Source of the DNA: Plotosus lineatus
Lineage: Eukaryota > Chordata > Actinopteri > Siluriformes > Plotosidae
Direction of reading: 5' to 3'
NCBI GenBank assembly: GCA_024760905.1
Contig: CM045735.1
Span: forward strand, 26,747,249-26,811,248
Length of the DNA: 64,000 nt
Below, one piece after another: positions 55,367 through 64,000 of this stretch. The notes under the pieces are model-generated. The model had not been told where the DNA came from. It saw only the letters and a list, made by a program, of their open reading frames with translations, and ran no database searches. Numbering within the stretch: the stretch's first letter is position 1; every line of letters starts with the position of its first letter. Made by a program: the position numbers and the translations under genes.

Positions 55367-56921
55367 CTAGTTCTTCTCAAAAAATTAGCATATTGTGATA
55401 AAGTTCATTATTTTCTGTAATGTACTGATACACATTAGACTTTCATATATTTTAGATTCATTGCACACCAACTGAAATATTTCAGGTCTTTTATTGTTTT
55501 AATACTGATGACTTTGGCATACAGCTCATGAAAACCCAAAATTCCTATCTCAAAAAATTAGCATATTATGAAAAGGTACTCTAAACGAGCTATTAACCTA
55601 ATCATCTGAAATCAACCAATTAACTCAAAACACCTGCAAAAGATTCCTGAGGCTTTTAAAAACTCCCAGCCTGGTTCATTACTCAAAACCGCAATCAGGG
55701 TAAGACTGCCCACCTGACTGCTGTCCAGAAGGCCATCATTGACACCCTCAAGCAAGAGGGTAAGACACAGAAAGAAATCTCTGAGCGAATAGGCTGTTCC
55801 CAGATTGCTGTATCAAGGTACCTCAGTGGGACGTCTGTGGGAAGGAAAAAGTGTGGCAGAAAACGCTGCACAACCAGAAGAGGTGACCAGACCCTGAGGA
55901 AGATTGTGGAGAAGGCCAATTCCAGACCTTGGGGGACCTGTGGAAGCACTGGACTGGGCTACAGGTGCCGCATTCCCCAGGTCAAGCCACTTTTGAACCA
56001 GAAACAGCGGCAGAAGCGCCTGACCTGGGCTACAGAGAAGTAGCACTGGACTGTTGCTCAGTGGTCCAAAGTACTTTTTTCGGATGAAAGCAAATTTTGC
56101 ATGTCATTCGGAAATCAAGGTGCCAGAGTCTGGAGGAAGACTGGGGAGAAGGAAATGTCAAAATGCCTGAAGTCCAGTGTCAAGTACCCACAGTCAGTGA
56201 TGGTCTGGGGTGCCATGTCAGCTGCTGGTGTTGGTCCACTATGTTTTATCAAGGGCAGGGACAATGCAGCTAGCTATCAGGAGATTTTGAAGCACTTCAT
56301 GTTTCCATCTGCTGAAAAGATTTATGGAGATGAAGATTTCATTTTTCAGCATGACCTGGCACCTGCTGACAGTGCCAAAACCACTGGTAAATGGTTTACT
56401 GACCATGATATTACTGTGCTCAATTGGCCTGCCAACTCTCCTGACCTGAATCCCATAGAGAATCTGTGGGATATCGTGAAGAGAAAGTTGAGACACCAGA
56501 CCCAACACTGTGGATGAGCTTAAGGCCGCCATCGAAGCATCCTGGGCCTCCATAACACCACAGCAGTGCCACAGGCTGATTGCCTCCATGCCACGCCACA
56601 TTGAAGCAGTCATTTCTGCAAAAGGATTCCCGACCAAGTATTGAGTGTATAACTGAACATAATTATTTGAAGGTTGACTTTTTTGTATTAAAAACACTTT
56701 CTTTTTTAGTGGTCGGATGAAACATGCTAATTTTTTGAGATAGGAATTTTGGGTTTTCATGAGCTGTATGCCAAAATCATAAGTATTAAAACAATAAAAG
56801 ACCTGAAATATTTCAGTTGGTGTGCAAAGAATCTAAAATATACGAAAGTCTAATTTTTATCAGTACATTACAGAAAATAATGAACTTTATCACAATATGA
56901 TAATTTTTTGAGAATGACTAG
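55367..56921 (+). mobile_element. Tc1-like transposon, full length
   Basis: Inverted ends CTAGTTCTTCTCAAAAAATT and ...TTTTTTGAGAATGACTAG, each about 190 bp, with TA at 55365-55366 and 56922-56923. Full-length relative of 4411-5519; the right-hand flank does not continue LINE-B. Confidence 0.95.
55697..56643 (+). pseudogene. Tc1 transposase, start codon lost
   Basis: The expected ATG (present at 4740 in the sister copy) is lost: AATCATGGGTAAG reads AATCAGGGTAAG. Then GKTAHLTAVQKAIIDTL-type HTH, a frame change near 55835, KPLLNQKQRQKRLTWATEK and a stop (TAG 56041). From about 56080: FSDESKFCMSFGNQGARVWR (first Asp), FIFQHDLAPADSAKTTGKWF (second Asp; His of APAHSAK changed to Asp) and SPDLNPIENLWDIVKRKL (Glu). 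A further frame change near 56490 precedes the normal C-terminus ending FPTKY. Confidence 0.93.
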
Positions 56922-57137
56922 TATGCGCTCAATTTCAATGACAGTAATTTTGTTTGTACACTACTGGGTAAATTCTCAAACATGACACGCATGTTTCCTG
57001 GCTATATAGTGGGCTCCTCAGATTCATATGGTAAAAATCTTATTTCTTATATTCAGGCCCCAGAAGCCAAACAAATATTCGGTCAAACGACAAATCCTGT
57101 GCATCAGCTTAAAGAAAACAGTTGCTCTTAAAATTCA

Positions 57138-57276
57138 TTCATTCATTCATTTTCTGAACCGCTTAATCGTAATAATTAGGGTCACGGGGAGGCTAGTGCC
57201 CATCTCAGCTGACTCTGAGCGAGGGCAGGGTATACCCTGGATGGCACACTAGGCCATTGCAGGGCCAACACTCACA
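57138..57276 (-). mobile_element. SINE/LINE tail, 5' truncated, (ATTC)n type
   Basis: The minus strand reads GGCCTAGTGTGCCATCCAGG to (GAAT)n. Target duplication TTGCTCTTAAAATTCA exact at 57122-57137 and 57277-57292. Same tail as at 42015 and 61200. Confidence 0.93.
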
Positions 57277-57292
57277 TTGCTCTTAAAATTCA

Positions 57293-58093
57293 CATTTTTA
57301 AATGAATATATCTTGATTTAGTCATTTAAATTTGCTTTAGTATTTTGTTTGTAATACTAAAAATATGCAACATAACTTGAAATGACCTGGAAAACCCCTG
57401 GTGTTAATCAGTGCTATGAGGATGATGAAGTCTGTAAGTTAAAGTGGTGTTAAATCACCAGAGTTGTGGGGCATGTCTAAAAGTAATCACAGCTTTGAAG
57501 TCCTGACACTAGCTCCATATTTTTCAGTTGAGAAATGTGGATTTTGATACGAGTTTAAAATTACTCTTACTAGGTAATCCAAGGCATTTTTGCTTTATAT
57601 GTTAATCTTTCACAATGGTTAACCAGAAAGAATGGCAAAAAAAAAAACAAAGAAAATAATACCTCATTTCTTAAGATACCATTATTGGTTCAAAAGTTAC
57701 AGTATTTTAAGAATCTCAGTTACACATTTACTCAGTTACACAAAATATTTATGTATTAAATTTATCTGCATTGTAAAACATGAAACGACCGTCAGGGGGC
57801 AAAACACTTCATCAAAACATATTCAAATGAGGATTCCATCAATGTAATGTATTTTCCTTCTCTCACAGCCTGGACAATCAGTGCAGTCAAAACTAAAAAG
57901 TCTACGATAATAATCCCATAATATTTATATTCGTGTAGCCTTAAGCTATAAGATTCAAACAAGGTAAACAATTAAGTTATTTAGTAACATATACATTCAG
58001 AATTCTTTGTATATTTGATCATAAACCTCTTTTGTTGTTTGTGTCACTTCAATGCTTAATGGATCCACACCAATGCTTGCACAAAGTCATCCT
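57293..58093. other. No gene seen
   Basis: AT-rich, no exon or repeat recognised. Confidence 0.4.
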
Positions 58094-58107
58094 CAGTGGG
58101 AAAATAG

Positions 58108-58414
58108 GTAAGGTAAAGTCTGTTGAGTTTTTACACCCGAGCCTAGTGGCTCATCAGGCCGGTGCTTATCCCTGGTTTTCATAGCGTGAAGCAACTAGGA
58201 GTTCAACTCCTCCTGGATGGGATGCTAGTCCATCGCAGGTTACCTTCCCAGTATATTTTTACTGGTACCCATTTATACTGCTGGGTGAACAGAGGCACAC
58301 TTGTGGTTGAGACCTTGCCCAGGGGTCTTAGCACAGTGAGGGTCTCTGTGGGATTCGAACGCACAACCTCCCGATCATGAGTGCAGCACCCTAACCACTA
58401 CACCACTGGCACCA
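58108..58414 (-). mobile_element. SINE-2, tRNA-headed, complete
   Basis: Minus strand: head CAGTGGTGTAGTGGTTAGGG, B-box GTGCGTTCGAATCCCA, tail ending ACTTTACCTTACC. Target duplication CAGTGGGAAAATAG exact at 58094-58107 and 58415-58428. Confidence 0.95.
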
Positions 58415-58523
58415 CAGTGGGAAAATAGACTTGGACTAAACAGCCGCGAGTGGGCGAATAGACAGGTCTAAACATCCGCTTGTTGCAGTTGGGCATCAAA
58501 TTATTTTATCTTATACTATACAA

Positions 58524-58663
58524 CTTTTCTTTTTATATCAAGATGACATGATTTCACATTTACTTAGCCATTCTGTAACACAAATGAAGGCTTTAGACCG
58601 GTACTTTAACCACTTCCAACAAAGTGATAGGCATAATGCTGTAGAGCAAAAGATCTTCAAGAC
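58524..58663 (+). pseudogene. Unrecognised protein-like segment, left of hAT pair
   Basis: After a pyrimidine tract and CAAG at about 58523, a frame reads DDMISHLLSHSVTQMKALDR then YFNHFQQSDRHNAVEQKIFK up to the hAT target site. The right-hand side (63561 onward) also has a protein-like frame but in another phase. No family recognised. It could be an old transposase or a host exon fragment. Confidence 0.3.
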
Positions 58664-58867
58664 CAGTGTTTCCCAACCCCTGTTCCGCAGCACATTAGTG
58701 TGCTGTGAGAAATCATCAGGTGTGCCGCGGAAGATTAACCAATTTCACTTAGCATGTAGTAACAGTGCTGTTCTGCTAGAGGGCAGTATCATTTTTGTTC
58801 CGTGGTGTGCCTCATGATTTTTCTAATGTAAAAAGGTGTCTTGGCCCAAAAAGGTTGGGAAACACTG
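58664..58867. mobile_element. hAT MITE
   Basis: Inverted ends CAGTGTTTCCCAACCCCTGT and GGTTGGGAAACACTG. Flanks TTCAAGAC (58656-58663) and TTCTAGAC (58868-58875) agree at 7 of 8. Confidence 0.93.
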
Positions 58868-59303
58868 TTCTAGACCAGTGGTTCTTAACCTGTGGGGAGT
58901 GGCAGAGTTGCTAAGTGGGGAATGACCGGTCGGACAGAAGAACCACTGCTTCAAAATTTGTTGACTTACTATACGTGTAGATTCCACAGACCTAATATAT
59001 CATAGTTAGCCTCTATTTCGCAACCTTTCATTTAAGCCTAATGGTCATGGAGATTTTTGAGGGAGCCCTTGTTAATATTAGTTTAATATTCAGCAACAGG
59101 TGCCGCTATGACTAAGCTGCATCAATGAACCATTTGTTCATTGGTACAGCAAGTTAAAGAACCACATCTTTATTGGGACAGTCCCAGGCTATATAACATC
59201 AGAAGTACTGAAAACTGATCATTTTCTCGATTGAGATCCTCTGAATGCAGAGCTTGCAGAATTTTTTTCCCTTAACCCACAGATACATACCCCAAAGATC
59301 GAG

Positions 59304-59552
59304 ATGCCGAAAAGAAAGTACGATGACAATTACCTGGACTACGGCTTCACGTTTTTGACGGCGCTCACACTACTGGTTGCATTTCCCTCCACATACCTGT
59401 GCGAGTCGGCGTTTTCGAGCATGGTTGAGATCAAAACCAAATCGCGAAACCACCTGATTGACCTTGAATCTGATTTGCGCTGCACCATTTCAAAAGTGGA
59501 ACCGAACATTGAGGCACTTGTCAAGGCAAAACAAATGCAAAAGTCTCATTAA
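59304..59552 (+). CDS. hAT transposase micro-ORF, N-terminus fused to C-terminal dimerisation region
   Basis: 82 codons with a stop at 59550. [17 protein letters not shown] is the opening of ZBED5-like hAT transposases. It joins directly to [20 protein letters not shown] then [20 protein letters not shown], the C-terminal dimerisation motif (YLCE.AFS, R..L). The DNA-binding BED finger and the catalytic core are missing. The frame is kept through the deletion joint. Any product would lack catalysis but could dimerise with a full transposase; that is inference. Confidence 0.75.
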   Translation: MPKRKYDDNYLDYGFTFLTALTLLVAFPSTYLCESAFSSMVEIKTKSRNHLIDLESDLRCTISKVEPNIEALVKAKQMQKSH

Positions 59553-60613
59553 CCTGTATGTGTCTAGTCTTGCATTTTTTTATGGGCCAAATAAATTGAG
59601 AAAAAAAACATAACGAATCTTTTCATATGTATTTTATTTCCATAGATGGATGGATGGATGGATGGAGCTTTATTAATCTCACAATGGAAAAATTCACTGT
59701 TACAGGCTCTTGAGGTACCATCAGTAGGGGGTGCAAAATAGACATATACAATAATACATATACATACATACATACACAAATACATATATATAAGTAAATA
59801 AATAAATAGATACATAAATAGTTTAAAGTAATATACAATAAAAAAGTATAAAAATATAAAATATAAAAAGTATAAAATATAATACAATAAAAAAGAAAAA
59901 GAAAAGAACAACTTTGTAGACTGGCCTATATTCAAGTGTACATGTATCTGAGGGCAGAGTAGATGGGTTGATATGGTTCACAGTCAGTGAGGTAGATGTG
60001 GTTGATTAAAGTGCATGGGTTTTTATTGCACATAACCGGTATTTTCACAGACAGTTACAAAGTGGCGTTGTACAGTCTGAAAGCGGTGGGAATGAAAGAC
60101 CTGCGGTAGCGCTCCTTCCTGCACTGAGGATGTCTCAGTCGCCCACTGAAGGAGCGCCTCTACAGACTGGTGCAGTGGGTGAGAGCTGTTGACCATGATG
60201 GATGTGAGCTTTGGAAGGCTTTGGGTGACAGGTCTGTAGTGGGCCGGTTCCTTCGCTTGAGCTGTTTTGGGAACCGGAACCACACAGGAGGTCTTCCACA
60301 GGACGGGAACCTTCTCCAGGCTGAGGCTCAGGTTGTACAGATGGCATAGGACGTCAAAGAGCTGGTCCGTGCAGGTCCTCAGCAGCCTGGGACTGATGCC
60401 ATCTGGTCCTTCAGATTTCCTCTGATTTAGTCGCCTCAGCTGTCTCCTCACCTGGTCTGACGTGGGGGGCTGCAGAGGGAGGGGATGTGGCTGTAGCAGT
60501 CAAGTGAAGTTGGCCTGGGTAGGGGGGAGGTGTATGCTGGTCTGGAGACTGTGAAGAGGGGGGAACGGGGAGGGGGGGCAGAGGGGGAGGGGGAGAATCA
60601 AACCTGTTGAAGT

Positions 60614-61615
60614 CTTCTTCTTGTCCTTTCGGCTTTTCCCTTCAGGGGTCGCCACAGTGAATCATCTGCCTCCATCTCACCCTATCCTCTGCACCTTTTT
60701 CTCTTACACCAACTGCCTTCATGTCCTCCTTCACCACATCCATGAATTGTCTCTTTGGTCTTCCTCTAGGCCTTGTGCCTGGTAGTTCCAACCTCAACAT
60801 CCTACTACCAATATACTCACTATCTCTCCTCTGTACATGTCCAAACCATCTCAATCTAGCCTCTCTGATTTTGTCTCCAAAACGTCTTACATGTGCTGTC
60901 CCTCTGATGTGCTCATTCCTGATCCTATCCATCCTCGTTACTCCCAAAGAGAACCTCAACATTTTCATCTCTGCTACCTCCAGCTCTGCCTCCTGTCTTT
61001 TCCCCAGGGCCACTGTTCCTAAACCATACAACATCGCTGGCCTCAACACCGTCTTGTACACTTTCCCTTTCATTTTTTGCTGATACCTTCCGATCACCCC
61101 CAGTGCAGCTAACTGGGTTATCAAAGGCCGGCCATGTCTCTCACTGTCTATGGTGTGAGGCATGTAAAAGAACCATTGCTGACTTTCGACAAGAGTAGGC
61201 TGCAAAGCCGTCGGCGTGTTTCCACCCTGCGATGGCCTGGCGAGCTGTCCAGGGTGTACTCTGCCCTCGCCCTGAGTTGGCTGGGATGGGCACCAGCCTC
61301 CCCGTGACCCTAATTAGGATGAAGCGGTTACAGAAAATGATGATGATGAACCTTCCGATCACACATCACACCGGACACTTTTCTCCAACCATTCCAACCA
61401 GCCTGCACACGCTTCTTCACCTCTTTTCCACGCTCTCCATTGCTCTGGATTGTTGAGCCTAAGTACTTAAAATCCTCCACCTTCCTTATTTCTGCTACTT
61501 GTAACCTCACCGTTCCTCTTGGGTCCTTGGCATTCATACACATGTATTCTGTCTTACTGAGGCTAACCTTCATTCCCCTCCTTTCCAGGGCATACCTCCA
61601 CCTCTCTAGGTTTCA
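60614..61615 (-). mobile_element. LINE-B 3' part inserted in the Rex1-like LINE
   Basis: Target duplication ATCAAACCTGTTGAAGT exact at 60597-60613 and 61616-61632. The minus strand encodes KVSLSKTEYMCMNAKDPRGT, FKYLGSTIQSNGERGKEVKK, then (past the SINE) KGKVYKTVLRPAMLYGLGTV, AEMKMLRFSLGVTRMDRIRN and RPRGRPKRQFMDVVKEDMKA, ending RWRQMIHCGDP and the tail. 5' truncated. Confidence 0.97.
61098..61349 (+). mobile_element. SINE-1 body with (ATTC)-family tail, inserted in LINE-B
   Basis: Starts CCCCAGTGCAGCTAACTGGG (head lost) and ends AATTAGGATGAAGCGGTTAC then AGAAAATGATGATGATGA. Target duplication ACCTTCCGATCAC exact at 61085-61097 and 61350-61362. It splits the LINE-B frame, so the minus-strand ORF at 60642-61205 starts in SINE sequence. 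Confidence 0.95.
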
Positions 61616-62591
61616 ATCAAACCTGTTGAAGTAACAGTTTAATTCATCTGCCCAGCGCTGGTCACCATCAGCTGTCCCTCTGACACTCTGCCCAAATCCA
61701 GACATGGTCTTTAGTCCTCTCCAGACGTCCGGCACGTTGTTCCGAGCCAGCTTCTCCTCCATCTTCTTCCCATAGTCCTTCTTGTCCCTCCTGATCCTCC
61801 ACTGGAGCTCACGCTGGACCTTCTTCTGCTCCTTTCTATCACCCGAGATGAAAGCCCTCTTTTTCTGTTTCAGGAGGACTTTAAGCTCAGGGGTGACCCA
61901 CGGGTGGTTGTTGGAGAAGCACCGTACCCTCCGTGTTGGCACAGTGCTGTCCACGCAGAAGTTCATGTAGTCGGTGATACAGTGTGTGAGGCTGTCAATG
62001 TCATCACCAAAGGAGTCACAGAGCATGCTCCAGTCTGTGGTCTGGAAACAGTCCCTAAGCCTCTCATTGGTCTCCTCGGTCAACACTTTCACAGACCTCT
62101 TCTGCACAGGTTCCTTTCGCACCCTGGGAGTGTATTGGGGGAGCATGTAGACCAGGTTGTGATCCGAGAATCCCAGTGGGGGGAGGGGGTGGAGCTGTAA
62201 GCGTCCTTCACATTAGCATACAGCAAGTCCAGCGTTTTATTGTCTCTTGTGGTGCACTTCACGTATTGTGTGAACTTCGGGAGAGAGGCGGAGAGAGGGG
62301 CGTGGTTAAAGTCCCCGCTGATCAGAATCATGGCACGGGGGTGACGAGTCTGTGTCTGACTGACAGCACTGTGGAGACGCTCACACGCAGCCGCCGCATC
62401 AGCCGAGGGCGGAATGTACACGCAAAACACAATCACGTGTGAAAACTCCCTCGGTAGATAATATGACCACCCGCTCACCGCGAGCAGCTCCAGATCCCGC
62501 GTGCACAGCTGCTCCTTCACGGGTGGCACCATCGTTCATTCACATGTGATATCACATTTCCATGTCATAACTGTTAGTAAAAAATATAATA

Positions 62592-63375
62592 CAGTGATAC
62601 CTCTGCTCACGAACATAATTGGTTCCCAGAAAGTGTGTGTGAGGCGAAAAGTTCGTCTTCCGAACATTTATTTCCCATAAGAAACCATTAAAATGAGAAT
62701 AATCCGTTCCCAGGTCCCCATAAAACATAATTTTCTACTAAATAAGCCTTAAAACTACACAAAAATATACCTTATTTTATGTATAATAAATGTCTATTGT
62801 ATTGTAATTAAAGAAATAAACTGTACTGTATAATAAAGTCGTTTTATTTACCTTTGTGTGATGGTAGTTGATGGCTTGATGGAATGGAGTGGGAGGAGGA
62901 GGGAGGGAGGGACTTACCGTTTGGAAGGAGAGTTTGGAAACGCCTACTGTTTGGAAACACGCATAGCCACACACGCACCCTTAATAGCTTCCTTGTTCTT
63001 AAGGATGGTGGTAGACTTAGTGTACTGGTACTGGGACGCTGAGTCACACAAACGCACACCTCGTTCGTGTTTTTCAATGATCTCCGCCTGTGGTGGGGGC
63101 TTTTTCGGTCCCATAACAGCAAAAGTACACTCAATATGGTCCAAAATGTCTAGCAAACACAAACCACTTCCGCATTCAAAGAAAGGGGGTGACGAACTGT
63201 GACGCCATGAGCGTGCGTCAGCTTCTCGTGGCCGCCACCGTGGCGCTGTTCGACCGCGTGGTTTGGTTCGTCCGCCGAAAAGTAGTTCGTCAGCCGAGAC
63301 TATATTTTCGCGAATTTAAAGTTCTTGAGGCGAAAAGTTCGTGAGCTTAAGCGTTCGTCAGCCGAGGTTTGACTG
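62592..63375. mobile_element. MITE family C, copy 2
   Basis: Ends CAGTGATACCTCTGCTCACG and GTCAGCCGAGGTTTGACTG, TA at 62590-62591 and 63376-63377. About 130 bp longer than copy 1. Confidence 0.93.
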
Positions 63376-63560
63376 TATATGCAAACAAAAATGAAGGGCC
63401 GTAAAATGGCACAAAAAAGCAAAGCATATATTTACGTACTAAACACTGCATGGGTTAAAATCGAATTTGTCAACGACTGATGCTGTGGTGGGAAATGGGG
63501 AGTTGGCTCACTAAAAAGTGGGGAATTGGAGAAAAAAGGTTAAGAACCCCTGTTCTAGAC

Positions 63561-63716
63561 GTCTGTCAGTGTTTCAAAGTGATTCCGATGAACATTTTTT
63601 TGCTCAATTGCGCAGGCTGTTTGAAACTATCATGCCTGTCAAGTTTTCGTTCAGCAATTGGGTCAACATGCTGTCAGAAGTTATACAGATAAAACATGGG
63701 CATATGGTATGTTGAA
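63561..63716 (+). pseudogene. Unrecognised protein-like segment, right of hAT
   Basis: The frame reads LSVFQSDSDEHFFAQLRRLF, ETIMPVKFSFSNWVNMLSEV, IQIKHGHMVC and a stop. CATATG|GTATGT near 63706 would serve as a splice donor. It begins exactly after the hAT target duplication, so it is the continuation of the sequence left of 58663. Family not recognised. Confidence 0.3.
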
Positions 63717-63914
63717 TATATTTTTGTGTAAAACCAAAGGTTATGTGTTTAATACAACAGCGGTTTTACAATAACTTGATGAAAAAGAACTCTTATTAGT
63801 ACTGGTCAGTACTTGTACTCGCCCGCAACGACAATCATTAGGGTAATCACTCTTACAGCAAATTACAACACCAATGAGGTAAAAAAAAAAGAAAAGAAAA
63901 AAAAGTGTTACCAA
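63717..63914. other. No gene seen
   Basis: AT-rich with an A-run at about 63881-63904. Confidence 0.4.
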
Positions 63915-64000
63915 TACTCATCTCATCTCATCTCATCTTCTTCCGCTTAGTCCGGGGTCGGGTCGCGGGGGCAGCAACCTTAGCAAAGAGGTCCAGACAT
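63915..64000 (-). mobile_element. LINE-A 3' end, running off the window
   Basis: (CTCAT)n 3' repeats, then CTTCCGCTTAGTCCGGGGTC and GGGTCGCGGGGGCAGCAACC, the 3' tail also seen degraded at 18555-18640. The coding part would follow past 64000. Confidence 0.85.

Larger units (their letters stand above)
60023..62532 (-). pseudogene. Rex1-like endonuclease-RT, most of RT deleted
   Basis: Endonuclease C-terminal half: FCVYIPPSADAAAACERLHS and MILISGDFNHAPLSASLPKF, DNKTLDLLYANVKDAY (62532-62190), then a linker with NNHPWVTPELKVLLKQKKRA (61900). After the LINE-B insert, RT starts RKSEGPDGISPRLLRTCTDQ and LWKTSCVVPVPKTAQAKEPA then HYRPVT at about 60233. Here it jumps to SLPKLTSIMVNSSHPLHQSV, a block from the extreme C-terminus. 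The RT active site (YADD-type) and about two thirds of the RT are missing. Confidence 0.85.
59640..62545 (-). mobile_element. Rex1-like LINE, internally deleted, with LINE-B and SINE nested in it
   Basis: Minus strand: 5' part with endonuclease near 62540, 3' end with (GATG)n at 59642-59664. Interrupted by LINE-B at 60614-61615. About 1.9 kb of its own sequence. Confidence 0.88.
58876..63552 (+). mobile_element. hAT deletion derivative, 4.7 kb with nested insertions
   Basis: Ends CAGTGGTTCTTAACCTGTGG and GGTTAAGAACCCCTG. 8-bp target duplication TTCTAGAC exact at 58868-58875 and 63553-63560. Contains a fused transposase micro-ORF (59304-59552), a Rex1-like LINE with further insertions (59640-62545) and MITE C copy 2 (62592-63375). 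About 0.97 kb of hAT sequence remains without them. Confidence 0.93.

Overview
This window is vertebrate nuclear DNA, most likely from a ray-finned fish. It is AT-rich, has no dense gene set, and is packed with repeat families typical of fish genomes: Tc1-like transposons, Tigger-like and hAT transposons and their MITEs, Rex1-like and RTE-like LINEs, tRNA-headed SINEs, a chromodomain Gypsy element and many (CA)n, (TA)n and (GATG)n tracts. Nothing looks bacterial, organellar or viral. Family names are given from protein motifs and terminal sequences read by eye, not from a database search.

One host gene can be recognised: a DENND1-type (connecdenn) gene on the minus strand, closest in memory to DENND1A. 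Seven coding exons with consensus splice sites lie at 45074-45132, 21704-21823, 21555-21624, 21011-21091, 8438-8491, 8180-8290 and 5744-5844. Where two recognised exons are consecutive their phases fit. They cover part of the uDENN and cDENN regions. One exon expected between 45074 and 21823 was not found, and the gene continues beyond position 1. Most of the window to about 45 kb is intron of this gene; the promoter and first exon were not found.

Layout: 1-4400 Tigger copies, a SINE and a Tc1 with IR/DR ends; 4411-5519 a Tc1 deletion derivative; 5744-8491 three DENND1 exons; 9560-14370 a Tc1 remnant, LINE-A fragments and a decayed Rex1-like LINE; 14378-17588 a Tigger carrying nested insertions; 18520-20330 LINE-A and an unrecognised coding remnant; 21011-21823 three DENND1 exons; 23971-30972 a Tigger that has taken in a whole Gypsy element and two MITEs; 31430-37205 Rex1-like, RTE/BovB-like and LINE-B copies; 38223-42819 a THAP-bearing DNA transposon containing LINE-A and a SINE; 45074 the upstream DENND1 exon; 46556-57292 Tc1, Tigger and MITE copies; 58094-63560 a SINE, then two hAT elements in one 8-bp target, the second holding a LINE in a LINE in a SINE nest.

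No cellular operon or defence system was found. The most notable observations are the target-site-verified nests, a SINE head joined to two different LINE-derived tails, a hAT micro-ORF that fuses the N- and C-terminal ends of its transposase, and a THAP transposon of a rarer class.
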